Shown piece after piece: positions 52,080 to 60,216 of a stretch of DNA of 60,216 nucleotides. The position numbers were made by a program, and so were the translations under genes. The DNA comes from UBA1764 sp045616685 (GTDB lineage Bacteria > Bacillota > Clostridia > Peptostreptococcales > Anaerovoracaceae). Position 1 is the first letter of the stretch. Each line of letters begins with the position of its first letter. The stretch lies in the NCBI GenBank assembly GCA_045616685.1, contig JAZLHF010000017.1, forward strand, positions 1 through 60,216. The letters run 5' to 3'. The notes beneath the pieces were generated by a model. The model was not told the DNA's origin. It worked only from the letters and a program-made list of their open reading frames with translations, and ran no database searches.

Positions 52080-52472
52080 ATGAGTAATAATATTGTTTCA
52101 AAGAAAATCGCATATGCAGAAACTGGTGTGTTTGGTCCAAACATCATTGAGGCCGAAATCGGCTTATTAGAAGATCGCAAGAATCGTTTTATCAGATGCG
52201 AATGGTGCGGGGAAGACGAATATTCTCTTTCATTTGAAGTAACGACAGAAAGTTTATTCGATCACATGGTAAACATGGACGGAATCGAAGACATTGAAAG
52301 AATTCAGGCAAAATCAGCTAAGGAACTTGGAAACTTTAGCATCTTTAGAAAGTATAAAAATGAATGTCAGGAACTCAAAGAAATGGTGGAAAAGTTCATT
52401 CGTCAATCTGAAATCTATGATGATGAAGAAGTTGACGATTTTGTATCAGAATGGCCTGAAATTAAAAAATAA
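52080..52472 (+). CDS. Hypothetical acidic protein
   Basis: A 130-residue acidic, soluble protein (AEIGLLEDRKNRFIRCEWCGED near residue 25, and an Asp/Glu-rich end). CEWCGED might look like a zinc pair but only two Cys are present. TAGGAG precedes the ATG by 7 nt. Unrecognised. It continues the run of small genes from 51786. Confidence 0.6.
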   Translation: MSNNIVSKKIAYAETGVFGPNIIEAEIGLLEDRKNRFIRCEWCGEDEYSLSFEVTTESLFDHMVNMDGIEDIERIQAKSAKELGNFSIFRKYKNECQELKEMVEKFIRQSEIYDDEEVDDFVSEWPEIKK

Positions 52473-52491
52473 ATAAAAGGAGAAACGGATT

Positions 52492-52815
52492 ATGAGATCA
52501 TTCATTAGGATAAGCAGAAATATAATTCAAGACATGTTCGCAAATAGTTACAGCTATATTGATACAAAAGATCACGTTATTGATCAAATTTTGATTGATT
52601 CAAGAATCAGAGCTTCTTTTGATAAAAGTGAATTTGTGAAAAAGAGTAGCCCTTTTGTAGTATGCACACTTAAATGCAGTAAACGTATGGCAAGCAAAAT
52701 TGAAAAAGAGGTTTTTCCAAAACTTCAGGAAAAGCTTCTGTTTAAATTTGGGGACAGCTATAAAACATTTAACAACGAATTGTGTGAAGCCCTTGCGCCA
52801 TATTTAGGCAGGTAG
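52492..52815 (+). CDS. Hypothetical protein
   Basis: A 107-residue basic protein (SFIRISRNIIQDMFANSYSY start, KCSKRMASKIEKEVFPKL middle). AAAGGAG is 8 nt before the ATG. No motif recognised. Possibly in the same operon as the preceding three genes. Confidence 0.6.
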   Translation: MRSFIRISRNIIQDMFANSYSYIDTKDHVIDQILIDSRIRASFDKSEFVKKSSPFVVCTLKCSKRMASKIEKEVFPKLQEKLLFKFGDSYKTFNNELCEALAPYLGR

Positions 52816-52945
52816 AATGCTGCTAGAATACTTAGTAAAACAAACTTTGAAGAAATGTCTTTAAGAACCTATACCAAAAATAGTACATCAGGATGTATAT
52901 AATATATGCTGCCTAAAGGGTTGCGGTATATTGGAGGTGGTAGGA

Positions 52946-53326
52946 TTGAGAGAATTAGATAGTTATAAATATATTATTGAAGCAAGAACAAAGAACTTAT
53001 TAAAGGGGGTTATTGTTCTTGGAGATACGATTGAAGAAGTAACTAAAGGTTATTTTGAGTGGGTTACTGGTAATAATCTAAAACAGAAAAAGATGTTATT
53101 TGCTGATCTTTTTGAAAATATGCCAGATGGGGAGCCTAAAAATATAAGTTTCATTAAGATACTTGCGGCAGACAAATTAATGTTTGAGCCGGCACAAGGA
53201 AAAAACTTAAGGCGATTTTTCCATCCTAAGAAGGGAATAATCCCTTTAATTCAGCAAATATTATCAAGTTATATTTCTACGCATTTTGGCGAGTACACAT
53301 TAATTAAGGGAGATGAAAGAAATTAA
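52946..53326 (+). CDS. Hypothetical protein with TTG start
   Basis: The TTG at 52946 has GGAGG (52933-52937) 8 nt upstream; the ORF could also open at 52931 but that is within the ribosome binding site. The 126-residue protein is soluble, with a helical C-terminus. Its 3' end overlaps the next gene by 14 nt. Unrecognised. Confidence 0.6.
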   Translation: MRELDSYKYIIEARTKNLLKGVIVLGDTIEEVTKGYFEWVTGNNLKQKKMLFADLFENMPDGEPKNISFIKILAADKLMFEPAQGKNLRRFFHPKKGIIPLIQQILSSYISTHFGEYTLIKGDERN

Positions 53327-54389
53327 TAATATTAAAGAACCAAATTGTAGTGAATCTAATGATACTGTAGTTATTGATATTAGTAAAACACTTGAAATGG
53401 CAACAGTATGTGTTGAATATATAGTAATAGCGGTTTTCTACTATGTTTTTTGTTATATGTCGCTTCCTGCACTTACAAAACTGCAATCATGCATTATTTA
53501 TGCGTTACTGGTTATATTAGCAGGTGTAGTCGAATATATATCCCCATATCATACGAAACCTACAGATTTTATAATTTCAGAATTGCTATTACTGGAAACG
53601 ATTACTTGTATTAAATACTATGATTATTTTGAAGGCAAAATTATTATCGGAATATTATTAGCCATTTTACTTAGTTTAATCACTACAATTATCTTTATAA
53701 TCATAAAAGAGAAAAATAATGTTCAGGGCCCGTTTTCAAATGAGCTTACTGCTAAGTTTTTTAAAAAATCCATAGCCATTATTTTAGTTCCATTGGTTTT
53801 ATCTATATCTTTTGTTAGATACAATTCTGATAAATATTTTAAGAATATAGCGATGGGATTTGAAGACAATAGCATACAAATCAGAGAAGGTGAAAATAAG
53901 TATACATATAAAGAATTATTAGCTGATTGGGAAACAAAAACTGCATTTGAGAAGAGTGCTGCGCTTACTGTCCTAGAAACTGATATTTGTACTGAATTGG
54001 GGATTAATGCGCCTTCAGTATATACAGGTATCATTGATGAGGGTACTTCGGCGGGATACAATCCTGAGAAGAACTCTATTTGCATAGATTATTCATGGCT
54101 AAAAACAGCAGACCTTATGAGTTCTGTGGATTGTATTGCACATGAATCATATCATGCATATCAAACAAAGCTTATAAATTTGTATAATAATTTATCTAAT
54201 GAAGATAAAAAATTGAAAATGCTTAGTGATAATCATATTCCAGAGTATGTTGAAAATTCGCTAAATTACATTTCGCCAGATGATAAAGACTATTCGGAAT
54301 ATTTATCTCAAGCTTTAGAAGTCGATGCTAGAGCGTTTGCTAAGGATCAGATGATTAACATTTTAAACAATGCCAGAATCCATCTTTAG
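53313..54389 (+). CDS. Membrane protein with HExxH metallopeptidase-like motif
   Basis: A 358-residue protein. About four hydrophobic segments (between residues 28 and 130, and near 155) precede a C-terminal domain holding VDCIAHESYHAYQTKL (about residue 275), an HExxH zinc motif, with Glu/Asp residues further on that could supply the third ligand (SQALEVDARAFA fits an ExxxDAxxxA pattern). This is typical of small membrane-tethered zinc peptidases. The partner or substrate is unknown. It overlaps the upstream gene. Confidence 0.65.
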   Translation: MKEINNIKEPNCSESNDTVVIDISKTLEMATVCVEYIVIAVFYYVFCYMSLPALTKLQSCIIYALLVILAGVVEYISPYHTKPTDFIISELLLLETITCIKYYDYFEGKIIIGILLAILLSLITTIIFIIIKEKNNVQGPFSNELTAKFFKKSIAIILVPLVLSISFVRYNSDKYFKNIAMGFEDNSIQIREGENKYTYKELLADWETKTAFEKSAALTVLETDICTELGINAPSVYTGIIDEGTSAGYNPEKNSICIDYSWLKTADLMSSVDCIAHESYHAYQTKLINLYNNLSNEDKKLKMLSDNHIPEYVENSLNYISPDDKDYSEYLSQALEVDARAFAKDQMINILNNARIHL

Positions 54390-54452
54390 AAATATAGTTA
54401 GATTTAGAAAAAGCTGAAATTACTTGGCTTGGAGAAATGGAGAGATAACACT

Positions 54453-54956
54453 ATGGGAGATTTTAATTACGATAAAGCAGAAGCTGATCTTTATGATGTA
54501 GGCTGCCCATATTCGGAAGATGTTTACGGATATAGATCTGAAAAAGGGTTTGACGAATTCATGAGAGAAAACGGACTAAATCCAGATAATTATAAAAATT
54601 CGCCAGATGCTAACGATGCTGGAAACAATAGTAGCGGGTGCTTCATTACTACGGCTTGCGTTACCGCCTACAATCTACCAGATGACTGTTTTGAGCTTAC
54701 GACTTTAAGAGAGTTTAGAGATTCGTACCTGAAAAATCAAGAGGCAGGTGCTGCGGATATTAAGCATTATTACAGTATTGCTCCTACAATTGTCGAAAAT
54801 ATTAACAAATCCAACAATGCCGAAGCTATTTATAAGGAACTATATACTCATCTTGTTGCTCCATGCGTTCTTATGATTAAAAATGGCAAGAATGAAGATG
54901 CATATAAACATTATAAACGCATAGTGCTTTCTTTGGAGGAGAAATATGCCAAGTAG
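54453..54956 (+). CDS. CFI-box domain protein
   Basis: GGAGAG lies 8 nt before ATG 54453; a TTG further upstream is not needed. The 167-residue protein has an acidic N-terminal part and the conserved block SGCFITTACVTAYNLPDDC then FELTTLREFRDSYL, known as the CFI-box and found in many bacterial proteins of unknown role. It ends overlapping the next gene by 11 nt. Confidence 0.7.
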   Translation: MGDFNYDKAEADLYDVGCPYSEDVYGYRSEKGFDEFMRENGLNPDNYKNSPDANDAGNNSSGCFITTACVTAYNLPDDCFELTTLREFRDSYLKNQEAGAADIKHYYSIAPTIVENINKSNNAEAIYKELYTHLVAPCVLMIKNGKNEDAYKHYKRIVLSLEEKYAK

Positions 54957-55974
54957 GAAAACTTTAGATCCGCTTTCATATATCAATTCTAAAGATATAA
55001 GAGTTTATCTTGAAGGTATAAACTATCAATTTAATACCGTTGAAACCGCCTGGCTTATATATCAGTGCAAAAACTTAACAATTCCGGAAAAGCATGACGC
55101 ATGGAAAACTCTTATGAAGTCAAATACAGATGTTGATATGTCGGCATACAAAAGCTTTGGACTTGAAATGAGTCTGTTCGAGTATATTACAAAGTATATT
55201 AGGCTGGAAAAGAAGATTTTCTCTAAGTTCAAAAAAGAGGATACAAACTGTGTGTATTTTCATGGTGGAGCAATAGAGCGAAATGGCCAGAAACATTATT
55301 CTTTTGACTTTATTCCTTACTCAACGTTAGATAAAAGCATAAGTTCGATGTTTGAATTATATAATGATGGTTGCGATCCAAATGACATTTTGTATTTAAA
55401 TATTACGAAGTCATACATTGATAATTTAGGCGAAATTACAGCAACTATGGATTTAGATAAGAACATTTTATCTATTTCTAAATATGATGTGCCAGATAAG
55501 GACGAAGACCTAATAAATAAAGGTTTTGCCACGCTTTATCTAGATTTTCCACTGCCTTTTAAGTATGGAGATTTAGTTTGGGATGAATATGAAGAAATTA
55601 CGCAAGCATTGCCAGTGGCATTTTGCGAAAAAAGCCCGGAACTTTCTCCGGCAGAATATGTAATATTAGGTCATGATTATAATGAGACAGTACTTAAAGT
55701 AAGGTGCTATCAAGAAGCTCGTCCCCATGGATTTCTTCCATGTGGATTTTACAACTATATGAATTTAACGTATTACACGGGCAGTATGGAAGATCGGAAG
55801 GCGTTGGCATTCTTGTCAGATTATATGCATGGAGAGCTTGGAGAAAAAGACTATAAAAAGTTCTGCATGAAGGCTTTGACAAATGATGCATTAGATTTTC
55901 ACTCGTATAAGATTATGCCAGAAGAAATAGAAAAATTGCATCGTCATGTTCAGAAAATAGAGGTGGATTTTTAA
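54946..55974 (+). CDS. Hypothetical protein downstream of the CFI-box gene
   Basis: A 342-residue soluble protein with no motif I recognise. GGAGGAG precedes the start (54936-54942). It has an alpha-helical first 90 residues and a beta-rich middle (NCVYFHGGAIERNGQKHYSF). It overlaps the CFI-box gene, so the two are probably co-translated. Confidence 0.6.
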   Translation: MPSRKTLDPLSYINSKDIRVYLEGINYQFNTVETAWLIYQCKNLTIPEKHDAWKTLMKSNTDVDMSAYKSFGLEMSLFEYITKYIRLEKKIFSKFKKEDTNCVYFHGGAIERNGQKHYSFDFIPYSTLDKSISSMFELYNDGCDPNDILYLNITKSYIDNLGEITATMDLDKNILSISKYDVPDKDEDLINKGFATLYLDFPLPFKYGDLVWDEYEEITQALPVAFCEKSPELSPAEYVILGHDYNETVLKVRCYQEARPHGFLPCGFYNYMNLTYYTGSMEDRKALAFLSDYMHGELGEKDYKKFCMKALTNDALDFHSYKIMPEEIEKLHRHVQKIEVDF

Positions 55975-56020
55975 AGAACTAAAAAGAAAAATTAGTATTC
56001 CTTTATTTGAGAGATAAGCT

Positions 56021-56050
56021 TAGATGTGTCAAGCATCTAGGCCTATTTTT
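56021..56050 (+). terminator. Weak terminator after the 54946 gene
   Basis: TAGATG (56021-56026) and CATCTA (56034-56039) form a 6-bp stem, followed after GGCCTA by TTTTTAT. The region 55975-56131 otherwise has only a TATAAT (56080-56085). Confidence 0.4.
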
Positions 56051-56131
56051 ATGCCCCAAAAACGGGACATAATGATATATATAATGCTATGAGTAAAGCT
56101 AAAAACAGCGTCTACAGAAAAAACAACTGAT

Positions 56132-56773
56132 TTGATTCAGTCTATGGCAGCGAATAATCCAGATAGCTCTAAAGGTAGAGGGCTTCTTCCAGCTTGCATG
56201 CAGGCAATACTAAAAGAATTAAGAGCTGCACAGCTTGACTGGAGAACTATCTTGCAAAACTTCGTGCAAGAGGATATAACAGATTATTCATTTACTCCTC
56301 CAGACAGAAGATTTGCTGGAGATTTCTTTCTTCCCGATTTTAATGAAAAGGACGAATCCGTTAGGAATATCTTGTTTATGATTGATACATCAGGTTCTAT
56401 GTCAGACGATATGATAGCTGATGCTTTTTCAGAGATTAAGGGCGCAATTGAACAGTTTAATAGTAAACTCTCTGGCCTTCTTGGGTTCTTCGATGCGCAA
56501 GTATATAACCTGGTACCTTTTGATGATGTTGATGACTTGCTTGAGATTAAACCTATTGGACGTGGTGGTACTGTTTTCGATGTAATTTTCGAGTATGTTG
56601 CTAAGTTAGAAGAAAAGCCGACAAGCATTGTTATATTAACAGATGGATATGCTCCGATCCCTTCTGAAGAGGTATCTCTTGGGATTCCTGTGCTATGGCT
56701 AATTAATAACGAAAAAATAACTCCAGAGTGGGGCAAGATTGCAAGAATTAAAGCCTCAGAATTAAACAAATAA
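56132..56773 (+). CDS. VWA-like (DUF2201 C-terminal type) protein, probably truncated
   Basis: The 213 residues correspond to the C-terminal half of the DUF2201/COG3864 family: LDWRTILQNFVQ, FLPDFNE, then a von Willebrand A domain with MIDAS MIDTSGSMSDD, GRGGTVFD and VILTDGYAP. The full proteins are about 400 residues, with a metallopeptidase-like HExxH N-terminal half, missing here. The TTG at 56132 and ATG at 56144 both lack a ribosome site, and an in-frame TGA lies at about 56089, so it may be a pseudogene remnant. The usual MoxR AAA+ partner is not adjacent. Confidence 0.6.
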   Translation: MIQSMAANNPDSSKGRGLLPACMQAILKELRAAQLDWRTILQNFVQEDITDYSFTPPDRRFAGDFFLPDFNEKDESVRNILFMIDTSGSMSDDMIADAFSEIKGAIEQFNSKLSGLLGFFDAQVYNLVPFDDVDDLLEIKPIGRGGTVFDVIFEYVAKLEEKPTSIVILTDGYAPIPSEEVSLGIPVLWLINNEKITPEWGKIARIKASELNK

Positions 56774-56781
56774 GGAGACAT

Positions 56782-57153
56782 ATGTATAAAGGAATATTTT
56801 GGCTTATAAACGAGGATGGCCCTAAACTTTTATCAATAAAAGCATTATGTGATGAAACAGGAAAACCATTGGAAGAGATAAACTTTTCCTCAAAATCAGG
56901 AGAAAACTTCAATCATAAATTTGAATGGGATAAGCTCCCTAGTTCAGTTAAGAAAAACAAGAGTTTTGATTATTATCCAAGGGGAAGAGTAGAGATAAAA
57001 AACAGTAAAATTAGAATCTTTGCTAATCCAGTTCTTTTGACAGAAAAGAATAAGGAATTAATCATTACCGAGTTTGGGTTAGGAGAAGTTTTAGATAGGG
57101 TGCAAATAATAGCCGATAATTCAAACCATTACAGTTATAAAGCTAATAGCTAG
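56782..57153 (+). CDS. Hypothetical protein
   Basis: A 123-residue soluble protein preceded by AAGGAG, 8 nt after the VWA gene. It starts MYKGIFWLINEDGPKLLSIK and has a central RGRVEIKNSKIRIFANP stretch. Not recognised. Confidence 0.6.
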   Translation: MYKGIFWLINEDGPKLLSIKALCDETGKPLEEINFSSKSGENFNHKFEWDKLPSSVKKNKSFDYYPRGRVEIKNSKIRIFANPVLLTEKNKELIITEFGLGEVLDRVQIIADNSNHYSYKANS

Positions 57154-57236
57154 GCAATGCGACAAAAATGGTACTGCGCATGCGGTAGTATTCTTATTAA
57201 AGGTTAACACATAACAATGAATGAAAGGGGATATAT

Positions 57237-57746
57237 ATGGAATATACTTCATCAGAAGCTAATAAGCTTCTTAAAAAATTAACACAAGATTATAATGATT
57301 TGATTAATATTGAGCGTCAGACAAGATCTTTTGTTGCTGCCTCTGGAGAAGACATTGAAAGCGTAAGACCTAAATATGATTTTGATAACATGCAGGAAGC
57401 AATTTACGATGCTCAAATGAAAATCCGCAAAGTTAAGCATGCGATTAATGTGTTTAACACATCAACTTATCTTTCTGAATATAACATGACGATTGATGAA
57501 GCCCTATTTATGGTCCCAATCTTAAAAGAAAGAGTAAGTGCTCTTTTAGGGATGAAAAATGCTTTACCAAAGACGAGAGAAAGAACTTATGGACAGGGAC
57601 TTAACCCTACGATTGACTACAAGTATGCCAATTACGACATTCAGCTTGCCGCTAATGAATATGAAGTCCAAAGCAATATTCTAACTGGAATTCAAAACGA
57701 TCTTGAGCATATTAATAGCACGGTAAAATTTAATATTGATTTATAA
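57237..57746 (+). CDS. Hypothetical helical protein, possibly DIP1984-like
   Basis: A 169-residue all-helical protein. The middle (MTIDEALFMVPILKERVSALL) and the last third (IDYKYANYDIQLAANEYEVQ) recall the DIP1984/DUF6847 family of short helical proteins, but this is not certain. AAAGGGGAT precedes the ATG. Function unknown. Confidence 0.6.
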   Translation: MEYTSSEANKLLKKLTQDYNDLINIERQTRSFVAASGEDIESVRPKYDFDNMQEAIYDAQMKIRKVKHAINVFNTSTYLSEYNMTIDEALFMVPILKERVSALLGMKNALPKTRERTYGQGLNPTIDYKYANYDIQLAANEYEVQSNILTGIQNDLEHINSTVKFNIDL

Positions 57747-58043
57747 ACACTTTTCCGTTAAGAAAATCCAAAATAAATAAAGTAGTTGTACCTTATTTGT
57801 TAGAATTTATTCGCTTGTTATTGTTATTATTAAAATTTTAATTTACTTAGGCGAGGGATTCCTCACAGAAGATTTGTTGCTTTTTCTTATAAAAACTTTT
57901 GCAGCGGAAGTACGGTTATAAACTGCAAGAGCCTATGCATCTTGCTATGCATAGGCTCTTTTTTGACTAAAAGGGCATATTTTTAGAGATATTCTCCATT
58001 GTATCATGTAAAATATAAGTAGAAAGAATTTTGCGAGAGAAAT
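57747..58043 (+). other. Intergenic region with one strong terminator
   Basis: About 300 nt with no gene. Most of it is AT-rich and unstructured. The terminator at 57927-57966 is the only clear feature. GAGAG near 58033 serves the next gene. Confidence 0.6.
57927..57966 (+). terminator. Strong intrinsic terminator
   Basis: AAGAGCCTATGCAT (57927-57940) and ATGCATAGGCTCTT (57947-57960) are a perfect 14-bp stem around CTTGCT, followed by TTTT. It closes the run of genes ending at 57746. Confidence 0.9.
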
Positions 58044-58334
58044 ATGGATATTGACTACGAAAAACTAAGAAGAGATCTTAGGGATGATTCTATGGCAGCT
58101 TTCTTTGGCGGCGGAATAGGCTCAGCATTGTTAGATGCTTTTGATGAGGTGAAAGGCCCAAGACTTGCCAAACTAATTGATGATAATGTGGATCGCTTTG
58201 AGAAATCCTTAAAGGGTAAGGGCGAATATATGCCTAATCCAAAAGAAAACAAACAGTTTTTTACTAAGCATCTTAAACCATTACAATTAAGCGTTGCTGA
58301 TGATGGTAAAGTAGAACTCAATATTAAGGGATAA
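58044..58334 (+). CDS. Hypothetical protein upstream of macrodomain gene
   Basis: A 96-residue protein, MDIDYEKLRRDLRDDSMAAF then FGGGIGSALLDAFDEV, with a Lys-rich C-terminal half. Not recognised. Its stop TAA overlaps the next ATG by one base, so it is translationally coupled to the macrodomain protein and may be its partner. Confidence 0.65.
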   Translation: MDIDYEKLRRDLRDDSMAAFFGGGIGSALLDAFDEVKGPRLAKLIDDNVDRFEKSLKGKGEYMPNPKENKQFFTKHLKPLQLSVADDGKVELNIKG

Positions 58335-59251
58335 TGGATAATATGAGTTTTCAAATAATTCAAAACGATATAACAAAAGTAAAAGTTGATGCTATAGTCA
58401 ATTCCACAAATCATTTAATGATAGGATTTAACGGTGTAGATAGGCTTCTTCATGAACTAGGTGGCAAGGAATTTGAGGAAGAATGCAGAGCACTTAAGAA
58501 CTACCTTTATATGGGAGAAGCAGTGTCAACTCATGCCTTTAACGTTCCTGCAAAATATATTATTCATACATATGCCCCTACATGGCAAGGTGGGATGGAA
58601 GGAGAATGTGCTATCATTAGATCTTGCTATAAGACTTCGCTTGATTTAGCAGTAGATTTAGGCTGCAAATCAGTCGCATTTCCTTTAATTGGTTCAGGCC
58701 AAATGGGATGTCCTGTTACAACGGCACTTTCAGAAGCAGTTACAACAATTAGAGAATTTCTTCTTAATTCTGATATTGATGTGTATTTAGTCCTTTTTGG
58801 AGATTCTGTTTCTGAAATGGCAAAATTGATGTTCCCAGAGCTTGATTCATATATTAAAGAAAGCCTTGCTACTCCTAAATTCGAATCTTTATCAGACATT
58901 CTTGAACATAAAGGAAAAAGCTTCGTAGAAATGCTTACAGGGTTTATTGATGAAAAGGGTATGACAGATGCTGATTGCTATAAAAAAGCTGGAATTCAAA
59001 GAGCTACCTTTAATAAGCTAATTAATGGAGGAACGAAAAAACCTTCTCTTTCAACAGCAGTTGCACTTGCAATAGCTCTCGAATTAAATTACGAGGAAAC
59101 GAGCAGTCTATTAGCAGCCGCAGGCCTCGCCTTAAACCAAAATAGCAAATTTGATCTAATTATTAGTTACTATATAAAGAACCAAAAATATGATATTTGG
59201 GAGATTAACTGCCAGCTTGAAAACTATGGACAGCCAATTTTAGGCCAATAG
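58334..59251 (+). CDS. Macrodomain protein with C-terminal helix-turn-helix-like domain
   Basis: Residues about 4-175 are a macrodomain that binds or removes ADP-ribose: IIQNDITKVKVDAIVNSTNHLM, GGKEFEEECR, AKYIIHTYAPTW and FPLIGSGQMGCP are seen. Residues about 195-305 are helical, with DADCYKKAGIQRATFNKLIN and a PSLSTAVALAIALEL stretch, an XRE-like DNA-binding pattern also found at the end of other clostridial proteins. Here it may tie ADP-ribose sensing to gene regulation. No ADP-ribosyltransferase lies next to it; the Fic gene follows. Confidence 0.8.
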   Translation: MDNMSFQIIQNDITKVKVDAIVNSTNHLMIGFNGVDRLLHELGGKEFEEECRALKNYLYMGEAVSTHAFNVPAKYIIHTYAPTWQGGMEGECAIIRSCYKTSLDLAVDLGCKSVAFPLIGSGQMGCPVTTALSEAVTTIREFLLNSDIDVYLVLFGDSVSEMAKLMFPELDSYIKESLATPKFESLSDILEHKGKSFVEMLTGFIDEKGMTDADCYKKAGIQRATFNKLINGGTKKPSLSTAVALAIALELNYEETSSLLAAAGLALNQNSKFDLIISYYIKNQKYDIWEINCQLENYGQPILGQ

Positions 59252-59310
59252 CGACAAATATGAGTAGTGAAAAATAGTGTAAATTTAGTGTAAAAATAAT
59301 GGAAATTTTA

Positions 59311-59342
59311 ATCTCCTTGAGTTAAAATATATTCAAGGAGAT
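59311..59342 (+). promoter_or_regulatory. Inverted repeat covering the Fic gene ribosome binding site
   Basis: ATCTCCTTGA (59311-59320) and TCAAGGAGAT (59333-59342) are exact reverse complements separated by 12 nt. The right arm contains the AAGGAG (59335-59340) of the Fic gene, 8 nt before its ATG. It could be an operator or, if transcribed in full, a hairpin that hides the ribosome site. Confidence 0.6.
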
Positions 59343-59348
59343 TATTTT

Positions 59349-60216
59349 ATGATAACAGTTACTCTTTCAAATGAAATATTGAAATACATTACAGAAATTG
59401 ATAAGAACCGATATCAAGTTTCTGATCTTAAATTGTCTAGCCCTGTAGTAAATAGGCTTCGCAAGAACTCAAAAAAGAAAAGTTCTTATGCTTCAAATAA
59501 GATAGAAGGAAATCCTTTATCAGAAAAACAGGTTAACGAAGTAATTGACCGTGATGAGAGAAAGCATTTCTTAAAACCAGAGCAAGAGGTTAGAAACTAT
59601 TTTCTGGCACTAAACTATCTTGAATCTCAGCTTGAAAAGAAAACTCCTTTTTCAAAGAAATTGATCTTGGATGTTCAAATGTATGTTGAAAAGGGTGCTT
59701 CAAAAGAGAAAATTGGCTTGCGTGGTCCTATGCCTCCCGGCGTACTCTTTGCTGTATATGATTCGGATACAGGGACCCCTGAGTATATTCCTCCAGAATA
59801 CTCAGAGATCCCGCAGTTATTAGATGAGTTGGTTGAATATGTTAATAATACAGATGATCATCCTTTGATTGTTGCTGCAGTCGTTCATTATCAACTTGTA
59901 ACAATTCATCCATTTGAAGATGGAAACGGACGAACTGCTAGGCTGCTCTCTGGATATATTCTGAATCTGAATGGATATGGTTTCAATGGAATAGGTTCAC
60001 TTGAAGAATACTTTGCATATGATGTTGATGAGTATTATGAGTCTATTCAGATGAATTTGCCTGCACTTTATTACGAAGGGCGGAATAACCCTCCGCATCC
60101 TGAAATCTGGATTAAGTATTTCCTTAGAATGGTAAAACTATATTCTGCTAAGGTATGTGAAATATCTACTGATTCGAATAACGTTGGAATTGAAGAAAGT
60201 CTTTCTTTCCTAAAAC
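59349..60216 (+). CDS. Fic family protein (cut by the window end)
   Basis: The frame is open to the last base, giving 289 residues. The Fic active-site motif HPFEDGNGRTARLL is intact with His187, so AMP transfer (or a related nucleotidyl transfer) to protein targets is likely. The N-terminal SSYASNKIEGN (about 44-55) resembles the [S/T]xxxE[G/N] inhibitory helix motif that self-limits Fic enzymes. The C-terminus, often a winged helix, lies outside the window. AAGGAG precedes the ATG, within an inverted repeat. Confidence 0.9.
   Translation, partial: MITVTLSNEILKYITEIDKNRYQVSDLKLSSPVVNRLRKNSKKKSSYASNKIEGNPLSEKQVNEVIDRDERKHFLKPEQEVRNYFLALNYLESQLEKKTPFSKKLILDVQMYVEKGASKEKIGLRGPMPPGVLFAVYDSDTGTPEYIPPEYSEIPQLLDELVEYVNNTDDHPLIVAAVVHYQLVTIHPFEDGNGRTARLLSGYILNLNGYGFNGIGSLEEYFAYDVDEYYESIQMNLPALYYEGRNNPPHPEIWIKYFLRMVKLYSAKVCEISTDSNNVGIEESLSFLK

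Noticed and set aside
43330..60216. Prophage or integrative element
   Set aside because: No integrase, terminase, capsid, portal, relaxase or transposase is recognisable in this stretch, and there are no obvious long flanking repeats. It is described as an accessory island only.
1..60216. CRISPR array or rRNA operon
   Set aside because: No regularly spaced direct repeats and no rRNA-like sequence were seen on reading through the window.

Overview
The window reads as the replication-origin end of a low-GC Gram-positive chromosome of the class Clostridia. A Lachnospiraceae-like organism is my best guess, but the sequence alone does not fix the family. It opens with dnaA, DnaA boxes and dnaN, and carries parAB with two parS sites, the WalRK two-component system and other genes typical of firmicute origin regions. 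Every protein gene from dnaA to thlA (about 0.1-43.3 kb) is on the + strand, co-directional with a fork leaving the origin at the left edge.

Region 1 (1-12.4 kb): origin, replication and segregation. dnaA-[oriC]-dnaN-recF is followed directly by rpmH-rnpA-yidD-yidC-khpB(jag), mnmE-mnmG-rsmG, parA-parB and rnhA. In Bacillus the rpmH-to-parB block lies on the other side of dnaA and points away from it; here it sits behind recF, and gyrB/gyrA and the small S4-domain gene are not found between dnaN and rpmH.

Region 2 (12.4-20 kb): a secreted protein, WalH-like, WalI-like, WalJ and HtrA genes, then an ArsR-type regulator and a methionine ABC transporter (metQNI). Ahead of metQ is a complete-looking transcription attenuator: a promoter, a 34-residue leader peptide with seven Met codons within twelve, and a strong terminator whose left arm can instead pair with the end of the leader ORF. 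I regard this as the most exciting item in the window.

Region 3 (20-34.4 kb): gdpP-rplI-dnaB, then a DnaD-type gene that carries the N-terminal domain of the DnaC helicase loader at its C-terminus but no AAA+ domain after it, an M23/LysM/G5 envelope peptidase, a CofE-like ligase, walR-walK, an FtsL/DivIC-like protein, rsmA, serS, a candidate small RNA, a decayed Bro-N-type phage gene and tRNA-Lys(CTT).

Region 4 (34.4-43.3 kb): a Pro/Gln-rich membrane protein, a UPF0182 membrane protein, a divergent glutamine synthetase, a Sir2 deacylase and a thiolase.

Region 5 (43.3-60.2 kb) is accessory: AT-rich, with mixed strands, broken genes and many orphans. It holds frameshifted HTH and TIR-domain genes, a DUF488-DUF488-OB-like cassette, two opposed XRE-like paralogues whose 3' ends double as terminator hairpins, a Sel1-coiled-coil-HEPN-like protein, a protein with a possible HicA-like tail, a run of small unknown genes including very short membrane proteins, a membrane HExxH protein, a CFI-box protein, a truncated VWA protein, a macrodomain-HTH fusion and the start of a Fic protein. 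This looks like a defence or stress island. The domain calls are from reading motifs by eye, with no database search.
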